From: Trebouxia sp. TZW2008
Lineage: Eukaryota; Chlorophyta; Trebouxiophyceae; Trebouxiales; Trebouxiaceae
Direction: 5' to 3'
Assembly (NCBI GenBank): GCA_002118135.1
Contig: BDIU01000443.1
Location: forward strand, 1 to 47,574
Length of the DNA: 47,574 nt
The position numbers and the translations under genes are program-made. Below, one piece after another: positions 31,401 through 41,900 of this stretch. How positions within the stretch are numbered: position 1 is the stretch's first letter; each line of letters opens with the position of its first letter. The notes under the pieces were generated by a model. That model was not told where the DNA came from. It worked only from the letters and a program-made list of their open reading frames with translations, and ran no database searches.

Positions 31401-34400
31401 ACCAAAGCCGAAAAGATTTTTCAGTTGTCATTGACCAAATCTGCAGATGTGCATCTCAAGTCAGTATGCAACACAACAAGTACCACGGCAGGGATAGCAC
31501 ACAACAATGGCGCACACAATTGCTAATCTTCGCTGGTTGTCTGTTGCCTGCATATGCACACTGGTATCATTGCAAGCACTACCTTCAAATTGCTGACAAA
31601 TCGTTTCAGCTGCTTGCACTGCTCATAGCAGACAAACGCTTCTGGGGCCTGAAATGAGTCTGTCTCAGCAGTGAACTACATGGCATTCTTGTTACAAATG
31701 GCCAGTCATGATCTTGCACAAGTGTCAAGTTATTACATGACGTTGCTGAGCCATTGCCAACAGACATTGCAGGCCGTGGAGGCATGGGCATGAGCCAAAG
31801 CTGCCTGGCCCTTACTCAGCTTATCTACAGGCCATGTGTCTACAGGCCATGTGAATGCCTTGTTTCCCTGCTGACATGGTAATATGCAATTGCAGTCTGG
31901 TGAACGAGCTTCACGAGTTGCGTACAAGGGTTGCTGAGTTGGAAGGCAGGGGCAGCTACCTGCAAGGCCAGCCCCACCAGTGGGAGCAGGTGCCACCCCC
32001 CAACGGCCCTACTTACAGCCGCCTTGCCAATCACGACATGATCCCCCAGGTAAACCCCTCATGGCCAAGTGATCACCGATTGAAGTCATCATGACCAGCC
32101 TTTGTCAATCTTCCCGTCTGCCTGACCTGTCTGCAAGCCTGCGTCCCTGTTTGCCCTCCTGTGCTCTTTACCTTCCTGCATCTGTCTGTCTGTCTGTCGG
32201 CGTCTGTCTGGCTGTCTGTCTGTCGTGCTGTGGCATACAGAGTCTGCCTGAGCAAAGGTGTGCTGGAGCCCTGTGGCCTTCCTCAGCTGGCATGTCTGTT
32301 TGACGTTCTGTCTGGTCGTCAGTGTTTCTGAGGCTTGTTTGTGCCTTTGGCAGGTGCATGCTGACGCCTCACGGCCTTCTTGGGCAGAGAACATCCTATG
32401 CACAACTGTCTGAAGCCTGTCAATGTCTGCAGGTGCGTGCGGACACCCCACGCCCTTCCTTGACAGGCGATGAGCCAACAAGCCATCTGATTGCCCCTGC
32501 TTCACAGCCACTGAGCCAGCCCATGGAAACTGCATCAGAGGCACAGCTGACAGTCACAGCATCAGTTCAAACCCCTTCAGACCCACCTCAGGAACCTGTC
32601 TGCCCTCCATTGGCAACTTTTGCCACTTCTGAGGTGTCATTTGAATCCAGCACCTCTGAGTTGCTGGCAGATGCTGCTGATGGCAGTTCTGATGAGGGTC
32701 AGAGCACCTTTGATGCTGGTTTTGATGGCTCTGGGGCAGGGCTAGACCTGGACAGCCCTGCTGAGGACTTCAGCTCGTTTGGCTGTGACGAGGTAGATGT
32801 TGAGGCTGGGGCTTCAGCCAAAAGCCCATCTGACAACAGCCCCATGGTCAGCCCTAGCAATACAGGCCCTGATGCTAGGCACCTGTTTGCATCAGCCCCA
32901 CTCCACTGCAGCAACCTTCACTCCCCTTCTCCTCAGTCAGCCACTGCTGATTCTAGCAGCCCTGACAGTGGCAGCACTGGATCTGTGCCCAGCAGCCCTG
33001 GGGCCTCAGGGCAAACGCCCCCATGGTGGAAACAGCCATGCAGCTTGTCAAATGATGACTGTCAGGCTGCATGCGAAGAAGAGGAAGAGGGCAGCGGCTC
33101 TGCAACTCAAAGCCATGAGGATGACTCAGCCCATGCAGTTGAGGCTGTTCCAAACAGCCCTGATAACGGCCTGAGTGGGGCTGTGCCTAGTAGCTCTGCA
33201 GCCATAGGGCTTCTGAGCTCCATCTGGCTGCAGCCCTTCGCCCTGTCAGTTGATGACTGGCAAGCTGAGGTTGAAGAAGAGCAAGAGGACGCTGCTTCAA
33301 ACTCTGCACTGCATGATGCTGAGATGCACAGCCAGCCTGTGCCAGTCAGCAATGAACAGGAGGAGCAGAGTCAGTACAGCAGCCATGCTGCGGCTGATGA
33401 AGAAGAGCAGGCTGATGAGGAAGAGGCTCAGGCTCAGGCTCACTCACAAGAGCAGTATGCTCAGGGTGACTTTGATGAAGAGGAAGAAGAGGGCCAGGAG
33501 GGTATGTCACCTGGGCCTGAGTACCCCCAAGGGGACAAGGGGGGTAGTCCTCAGGGTCGCTTTCATGATGAAGAAGAGGGGCAGGCCTATGTGTCACCTG
33601 AGTACGAGTACTCCCAAGGGGGTGAGAGGGGCGATGACCTTGAGGAAGGGGAAGAAGAGGAGCCCCAGGCTGTGCCCATGGACATAGTGCAACAGTGGTG
33701 TAATCAATACCAGGCGTGCATCAACCAGTAAGTCTGCCTCCCTGTCTCCCTGCTGGCTGTTCGTTCTTTTCTGGGAGTGAACGGAGCAGGCCAGCATTGA
33801 AAGCATATTGATGCAATCGCCAATGGCATATGCACCCAGTTTGCCCGTTTGCCATGCTTGTACAGCTACCTTGAGATCTGCCAGTGTTTTGGCGTAGAGT
33901 GGAGTTGCCAGTGCAATCCAGGTATCACTGTATAGTCAAAAGTGTAATATACTATCGTGATGTGTATGTCTATGGTTTGCAGCCTGTGCTGGCCACACAA
34001 ACACAATGTGCTGTAGAGTAGATGGCATCAAGTGTGAGAAACTAGCAGGACTGCAACCCGCACTCAGTGTCATGAAATGTTGTAACGTGTCTTTCTTTTA
34101 CAAATGGCAAAGTGCTTCCTGCTTTGTGCACATACTACCTGCAGCAATACTGCAGTACGCTTTACCTGTTGCAGCTCTGACCTGCTGATTATTGAGGTTT
34201 TGGAATGCATTTGAGCCCTCAAACGCACTGCTATTCAAACGCGCCTTGCCTTGTTTCTCTCTGACAAGCTGTTTGCTGTCTTGCAGCTGGCGCGGTGCCT
34301 ACGGTGCCTTAAATCACAGGCTTGACGTGCTCCAACGCATGTTCACCAGCCAGGTCAAGGAGACCTTAGGGCTTCAGCTTCTCGCTTGGGACTGCGTCAA

Positions 34401-35792
34401 CTTGATCCAGCGCCCCCAAGGCAGTCTCCCCAGATATGCCGTGTCCCCCATGAGTGGTATGACAGTGGATATGACGCATCCCCAGATCCTGCAGCACCGC
34501 TTGTTCAACATGTTGGATGGCAATGCGGATGGATTGATCAACCGAGAAGATGTACGGGGCTGGATGCAGCTACATGTGAGGGTGGGGACCGTTACATGGG
34601 CCGGGGTTTTGGATGTGAAATTCCTGAACCATGGAGGGTACAGTGAAGAGGAGCATGGGCTGCAGTCAGAGGGGCAGGTTTGGGGCTGGTTGGAGGGGAT
34701 GGTATGGGGGTTGATGAAAGAGGCTTTTGAGCCTCAGAGCAGCCATCATGACTGGAAGGTAAACGTACTTCGACTGTACTGCCTCTCTAACTTGCAGCAA
34801 GACCATTTGTTGAATGTTTCAGCACAACAGCAGTCAAATGCATGGATTGAATGTACATGCCACTGTTGACTACCTGCCAGCATGCATTGCCTTTGTGTAT
34901 GCTTTGGTGAATTTTATCCGCATGAGGCAAACATGCCAGTGTGGCCTAAATGCATCATGCATAAATGTGCATGTTGCAGATGTCACTGCCAGCTTGGTTG
35001 CACCGCTCAGTGTTGCTTGTGCATTCCTGATTGGATAGTCCCACTCAAGTAGGAGTGTCTCTTTCACGACATGCTGCTCAATGTTGTTCGCTGCATCTGC
35101 AGGGGATTTCTTCTGAAGATTTCCTCAGGACAGGCCTTGGCTACCATGTAGCAGGCCTGTTGTGCTCACCCCTAGAAGTCATTGAGGACTCCACTGGGGG
35201 AAAGCGGGCAGTAAGCATTGGGGCGCAACACGTGCGGTGGGGAGTACAAGTTGCAGAGGCATGGAGTGATCTGGATTCAACAGCGGATTATCACCAATGT
35301 TTTAAGAACTGATTGCACTCCAGCGTTGCTGCCTGATACTTCAAGTTTTCCCCAACATGTAATTGTGCTTGCGTATGCTGCCATCTCAGCAGTACCTGCC
35401 AAATGCAGTCATTCACTTTGCGTGGCCCTATACATGGCGAGCTCTGCTCTTTTGAGCATGGTATCAATTCACGCAATATTGCAGCAGAAACTGCAAATTT
35501 TTTTTGCAAAAGTTGTCAGCAAATCCCAGTGTCGCTGGCCCCAAGGGTGCAGACACTTTTCAATTGGCAAGGTGGTAAGTGATGATACAGCATGCAACAG
35601 CGACAGACTCGTCTCCAATGATATATTGACTCCAGCTGCATTCCATGTAGCTGAACTACGTCAGCATCAACCAGGACGCCTCAAAGACCCAGCAGCTGCT
35701 TGACTGATATTTTCATGCACGAGCAGGTCATGCAAATGGTCCAAGGCTTGGACAGCTACTACATGGGAGCTGTTTCTCAAGCGTTACAATTG
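28447..35792 (+). CDS. coiled-coil, acidic, EF-hand-like protein (about 10 exons)
   Basis: Exons 28447-28521, 28700-28755, 28875-28982, 29218-30486, 30869-30994, 31896-32049, 32433-33727, 34287-34575, 35103-35210 and a terminal exon ending at about 35792; all internal phases fit. The N-terminus is basic (MEDNSRQREKESRPRWRELS). Exon 4 codes a ~420-residue coiled coil, Gln/Glu/Ala/His-rich, with repeats such as ATLERRYF.GL.AQA.EHT and QQHSEALAEL. Exons 5-6 continue the coil (LVNELHELRTRVAELEGR). Exon 7 is a ~430-residue Ser/Pro then Glu-rich acidic, disordered region. Exon 8 has a canonical-looking EF-hand loop, DGNADGLINRED, after FNML; exon 9 continues ISSEDFLRTGLGYHV. The end is uncertain: readthrough of exon 9 stops at 35312, whereas splicing from 35210 can reach VMQMVQGLDSYYMGAVSQAL at 35729. 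Function unknown; the layout suggests a calcium-responsive scaffold. Confidence 0.75.
31015..31440 (+). pseudogene. tandem copies of coiled-coil exon 5
   Basis: Four blocks after the exon ending 30994 repeat CCAGGCTCA..A.AGCTGAAA, GAAGGA.CAGCCACCCA.ACA and ACAAGATCAGGTA. Block 1 (31038-31109) is open, has acceptor GCCAG and donor AG/GTAGAT, and is 72 bp with matching phase 2 edges. Block 2 (about 31154-31224) has a one-base deletion. Blocks 3 (about 31260) and 4 (about 31397) are strongly decayed. The parent is the second half of exon 30869-30994. Confidence 0.88.
32160..32232 (+). repeat. TCTG/TGTC simple repeat in coiled-coil gene intron
   Basis: Short runs of CTGTCTGTCTGTCTGTC with interruptions between 32177 and 32226, within the intron before the acidic exon. 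The opposite strand gives RQTDRQT-like open frames without meaning. Confidence 0.8.
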
Positions 35793-35904
35793 TGAGTCCA
35801 AAATTTGATGACAACACAAATCATGGCAGCCAGGCACCAGGAATAGTTGTGTGCAGTCAAACCCAGAGATCAACAACACAGTGGCAGACTAGTATAAATT
35901 TGGG

Positions 35905-35939
35905 TGTAAGACCATACTGAAATGAAATGGGCAATTACA
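35905..35939. terminator. facing TGTAA poly(A) motifs of two convergent genes
   Basis: TGTAA on the plus strand at 35905-35909 is 113 bp past the last plausible stop of the coiled-coil gene. TTACA (minus-strand TGTAA) at 35935-35939 is 56 bp past the stop of the minus-strand membrane-protein gene. Cleavage a few bases downstream of each would place both 3' ends at almost the same spot, so the transcripts would meet or overlap. Motif evidence only. Confidence 0.45.
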
Positions 35940-35994
35940 TCAATTCAATATTCAAGTTGCAGTTCTGTCCAACACACTTCCACAGTCACAAACC

Positions 35995-38900
35995 CTAGCG
36001 GGCAGCTGCGCCAGGGTATGTGTAATTCGCTTTCAAGGGCTGCTGCAATCCTGGAGCTGGTGTGAAGCTCCTGTTGTAGTAAGGATTACTAACAGGCTGC
36101 CCACCAGCTGCTGAGGCAGTCATGTTCACAGGGCCATTGCCTGCCGTTGTGCCCTGCCCTGGGGCTGAACCCAGCTTTGCCTGCTCAAATGCTGCTGCAT
36201 TCTGAGCCCTATGGCGCCCATTCCACCATACATAACTGGCATATACTATTGTGGCTAGGATAAGATCGCCCACCACTGCAATCAGGAACCACCAGTACCA
36301 TTCCCAATCTGACCCAATTTCCAAGCCTGCACACACACTTTCAAACCTTGTTCTGGTAAAGCATCATAGACGGCAAAGCGCAGCTCAGAACACCGCTAGT
36401 TGCAGACAGCATCAGATCCACCTGACGCATTTGCTGAGGCGTGCATCGTTCGCAATTTACGTCATGGGACATCATCAAACCGTCACAGATGCAGCTGGTC
36501 AGCTTTAGGAGTACTGTTGGTAACAATGTTCTGGCTGCTTGCACAAGGTCTGAGCATTTGCAACAAACAAGCAACAGGCGCCACAGCCAACACACGTGCT
36601 GAGCCAGCTAAGATGATGAGGGTGATTAGATGAGCAATCAACTAATCGAGATAAACACATCAAGCACTGTAGCTGTATAGGCACAACTGTCTCTATCTTT
36701 CACCCGACTGAGCATGCTTGCCTGTTGCAATGTCATGACAGCAAACAGCATTTGGCAACTGTGCACAAGACATGACCAAGTGTGTCATCATCATCATCAT
36801 CATCATCATCATCTACTTACTTTCCAAGATGCAGCGCATGCCCTCTCTGGAATAGCCCTGGGCACATTTGCCGCAGTCCAGCCCTGAGTAGCCAGTGTTG
36901 CAGTAGCACTGCCCGCTGCTGGTCATGCATTGACCCCTGGGGGTACCCCCACACATGGAAAGGGAGCCCGAGGGGATGGGGCACACCACATATGGTACAT
37001 GGCAGTCTTCAGGGCAACCACCTGCACAGCAAAAGGCAATTGTTTGATTCAAAAAAGATGGCCAGTATAGGATGCAGTAGCACTGACCACCTGTTGGTCA
37101 TGCAATGACCGTTAGGGGAAACCTTGAACATGCGTAGCGGGCCTGAAGGTATGGGACACACCACACAGAGTACAGGTCAATCTGCAGGGCTACAACCTGC
37201 GCTGGAAAAGCTTGCTTTGGGGGAATGAGCATTGGCAGTGTTGCAGTAACATTGGTTATTGATGATAACACATTGACCCTGAGGGCGCAATCTCGCATGA
37301 ACAGAGAGCCTGAGGGAGTGCATGGACCATTTGGCCCACTGGGGCATGTGATGTTTTTGGCCAATCCAGACTTGGGTCGGCGCCGATGAGGCAATACATA
37401 TGCTTGTTCCTGGCAGATGCATGCAGCATGTGCACACCTGTAGCATTGACTCCTGCTGCTGTTGCATTGGGTCGCTCTCCGAGCTCGCAAACTCCATTGC
37501 CGCAGACAGCCACGGCTGCAATGGCCAGGATCTCGTTGTCCAGAGCCGTCGAGCCGGCGAGCAGCATCTGAGCCTGGCCAAACGTCAGAGCGGCGGAAGT
37601 GACGGCAAATGAGGTCGGCGAGGAGGCAGCGACGTCATACACAGTCATGCTAGAAGCGTTGCTGCTTGTTGCCAAGCTGGCCACCGAGTCGGTGGTCAAG
37701 GAAGCTTGCAACCGCCGCTGCCTTGCCGGGAGCGCGGTGATTGCAGAGGCAGCAACGGAGTGCAGCCTTCTTGCCGTGGCGCTGCTTGCGGAAGTTTCCA
37801 GGGCCAAAGCGGAAACAATCGTGGTGGTAGTGTCGTCAGTGGTCCTGCAGCAGTACACTCAACCTTCAGCTGTGCAGGTTGGCACAAAACACGGAGATGC
37901 CTTATATCGTGCCTTGCCGCATGTGACTGGCAGCAACAGCACAGCAATCTGCGCAGCACAGCTCAGAATGATTTCAGCAGCAATGAGGCTCAGCTGCACG
38001 CAACACAATCGCTGACACGCCGCATTGCATGCAATCTGCACCAGGGGATATCAACAAACAAGCGCAATTTGCCTGTGATCTGCATGACATGGTCTTGTGA
38101 CAGGTAGACACAGCATCACAGCTTACTCTGAGGCTGTGCTGATTGTAGAGGCCTTCAAGCCTAGGGCTGACGTGAGCACATTCACTGAGGAACCCTCTGC
38201 CAAAGCAACCTGGAAGATGCCAGAGGCATCATAGCCGTTGCACACACCAAAGTTGTCCACCACGCCGTCACAGCAGGCCCCTGTAGCATCCAAGGCACCC
38301 TGCAGAAGTACAGTAGTGAGCGTTACAAGTCAAATGATGACATGCTGAGTATCTGAATGACAAGGTCGCTTCTCTTACAACAAAAGGTGTGATTTTAATG
38401 TCACCAAGGCAAAAGTCTCTAACATCCGTTTCAAGTTATCCTGTTGAGCTGTGACACAAAGCAAAGAGATGTTGACACTTTCTTGACTCTTAGGTCCTTA
38501 CCAATATTCTGCAACAGGATCAAAGACCGTACAAACAATGCAAGCTGAGTTTGCATGAAGCCATTCACAGGCCAACAAAGCCTTTTTAAAAGCTGTAAGG
38601 CACTGCTGGTTGTGCAAGCGTTCCTACTGCATTTGATACTATTAGTGCAAGTGCACACAGAGATGTTTGAACATGCTTATTATGCAAGCTTTGACACTGC
38701 AATCAATCTTAACAGTCCAGGTGCACAGAGATATTTACGGGTGTTGGCCGATCGCTGGTACTCAGCACTAGCTTACTGTGCAAGCCATGCAATTTGTAGT
38801 TGCAGTGGACAGCTCACAAGAGCAAAAACCCCATACTACTTGGCAGCATGTACTGGCAGCAATAGTACATGGGGCATGAAGAGCCCTGAGCGCCAGCCTA

Positions 38901-41900
38901 CCGTGCAAGCCTTTCCATTGTAGTCGATGCTGACGGCTGTCCCTTGACAAACTCCAACAGCGTCCAAGACGCCGCTGTCACAACACTCCATGTCTTTGTC
39001 AAGCACGTCACAGCAGACGCCACTTCTTGATAGCTCAGACATACAGCAAGTCCCATCTGCAAGAGCTACTCCATCACAGGTTGATGGCACATTGCAATAT
39101 GTCCCCTGCATTCACAGCACCATGATTTTGTTGAAACAATACCAACCTTCCTCATAATGATGCAAATGATGCAATTCGTCAGAACAGAGCCATTTTAAAA
39201 GTGGCATTTGACGACGGCTGCCAGGAACCCACATGAGGCAAGATGTGTCATTGCCCATTGCAAGCATGGTGAGAAAATCTGCAGTTTTGATGGTATGCGC
39301 CGAAATGTCAGGATTCTGGCAGGCATCAGATGTGTCAAAGCTGAGATTGAAGCCAACAGCCCTGAGTGTGTTCGTCATCTGAGCACACACGATGGACATG
39401 CAGAAGCTGCAGCAGCTGCATGCAAATGGGACAGCAAAAAAGCTGGTGCATATCATAACACAAAGCCGCCAACCTCTACTTCAGACGGCCCTGCACTGCT
39501 ACGGGGACTGTAGTATCATGCCAAAGCATGGCGTGCAATCACTGCTACTGCATGGGAGGATCCTTTGATTTGACTTCAATGCAAGCTCATCTGGAGTGTC
39601 AGCTTTGTAGCGCAAGAGCACACAGCAAGTTTTCGTGCCTTGACACAGACATTAGCTATTGAAGCAAAGGCTGTTCAGCAGTTGAGGTTCAGCTCCCACG
39701 CTGCTGAAAAGATGTGCATACCCAGTAGTTGCTGTTGCAAACGCACGCTCCCTTGACATTGCTGCAAATGCCGTGTCCTGAGCACTTGGCCCGCTTGCCG
39801 CTGCAGAAGGTGCATGGCGTGCCACCATTGCAGGCATTGCTCACAGATGGCTTTGACCCCTCACAAAGGCTGTCTGCTACCTGTGAACACAATCTCAATT
39901 AGCTGCATGCATATATTTTAAGGTGTCATGGTGCATAAGTGGCATGGAAAGGATTGTTTGAACGCAATTGACTGCTTCTATAAGCACCTGGCAGGGTCAT
40001 GGCATGTCCTGAATGTTAGCATGTATGTACATGATGTTCAGCAAGCGCTGAGGCCCAGGCGATGTACGTGAGGACGGCAGACCCCAGCAACATGTTGACA
40101 ACACCATACTTGCTCACTCACAACACACAGGTGGTGCTCAAAAACACAAGCTCGATCATTTGGCTTGTACGTATGCGCAGCTCGTAATCATCAGCAATTG
40201 CTGCTGCATGCAATCATATGATAGTGTTACATAGCTGTGAGAGCACTGGGGTGTTGGCTGTCAGTGAAATAGCTTTGTCATGTTGTAGGTGGCACATAAC
40301 TCACAGCAAGGGGCTGAAGTCTGCAATGTTCAAGAAAATCATTTGTAGAAGTCAGGATCTACCAATGTGGTGGTGTTGCCCTCTGAGTATTGGTAGCATC
40401 CAACCGTGCGTGTCTGTGTGCCTGGCCCATGACTGTCAGCACAGGTCTTGGAGCAGACCCCCCAGGGACCCACCAGCCAGGCTGTGGGGTGGCAGGGGGC
40501 CGTGTTGCATGCCCTACTGAAGGTCCCGTCGCTGCAACCTGAACTTGATGCCCCACTAGCTTTCACACAAGTGCCTGCAACCACCACACTCAATGGAAAC
40601 CGGACTGGAGACAGAACCCCCCCAGGAAGGCCCACTGGATCTCCAGCCAGGCTGTAGTGTGGCAAGGGGCTGTTGCATGCTGAATGTGCCATTTCAGCAG
40701 CCTGAGCTTGCTATGCCACTAGCAGTCACACATGTACCTGCATTGTTGCTTCAGTTGCCGTAGCGACAGTAATCATTGGCAGATAAGTTCCAAGCACCAC
40801 CCCAAAAGAACTGGCAGAAATGCCTGCAGCTATAGCGCTTGAAAATGTGCAAACAGCAATATGGCAGAAGCCTCTTTAAGCAGGACCTGAGCCAAACTAT
40901 CAGCCAAGCTTTTGTGCCTGTACTGCCGCATGTTCACATGCAGTTGCCCTATGTAAGCAAAACGCAGTCGAAACCATTGCATGAAAGACATTAAGTGGAC
41001 CCATCACATCTGCATGGTCATACCTTTGTCTGTCTGCACCCCACCACCACATGTCTGCAGACGGTGTAGATGTGGCCGCCACTCAATTCGTCTTGTGTAG
41101 AGGGTTATGTTGTGACACTCATACCTATGCATGTCTGCATGCTACTGCCATATGTCTAATTGCAGCATGCCCAGAACTCGCTCAATTTGCAGCAACTTTG
41201 CATAGCAGGACGCATTTGCATGCCTTTCATGAGACTCAAGTGCATTTATAACTTTACTCAGGCTGCTTCCAACATCAAAGTGTTATTTTGATTTTGGATG
41301 ACATGGATTCTAGCTCTATTGTTGAAGTTACCTGTGCGTGTTTGCACTCCGCCACTGCATGTCTGGTTGCAGCTGCCCCAAGGCTCATACAAGTAGTGCC
41401 TACTTTTGTATCATCACACAAGTCGTAGATCTATCGCATCTGAAGGATGAAATGTGATGTTCATACCTGTACGTGTTTGCACTCCACTACCACATGTTTG
41501 GTTGCAGCTTCCCCAAGGCGCACACAAGCAGATACTGACTTCATCACATCAATACAGCAACTGGGTCTATTTTGTGTCCATGATGATTGTGAAATGCGCA
41601 TACCTGTGCGCGTTTGCACGCCACCGCCGCATGTCTGGTTGCAGCTTCCCCAAGGCGCATACAAGTAATGGTCTGTGTTGGCACTCGTACAGGAGCCATT
41701 GCATGTCTTGTAGCCAAGGGGTGTTACTGCTGTATCAGCACACTGTGACATAGGTAACAGGTCGTACTGCCCTTGACAGCTGTGAGAAATGTCCTGCATT
41801 ACAGCATAGCAGGTCATTTCAAATTTGAAATGCTTGCGCCAAGTCTGAAATTTTGAAAGTGCTTGGGTCAAGAGTTAGAAGAGCATCTTAAAGTTGCAAG

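Noticed and set aside
33436..33687. Alternative frames over the acidic exon (Lys/Arg/Met-rich)
   Set aside because: Shadows of the GAA/GAG-rich acidic coding exon at 32433-33727, whose frame fits both neighbouring splice phases.
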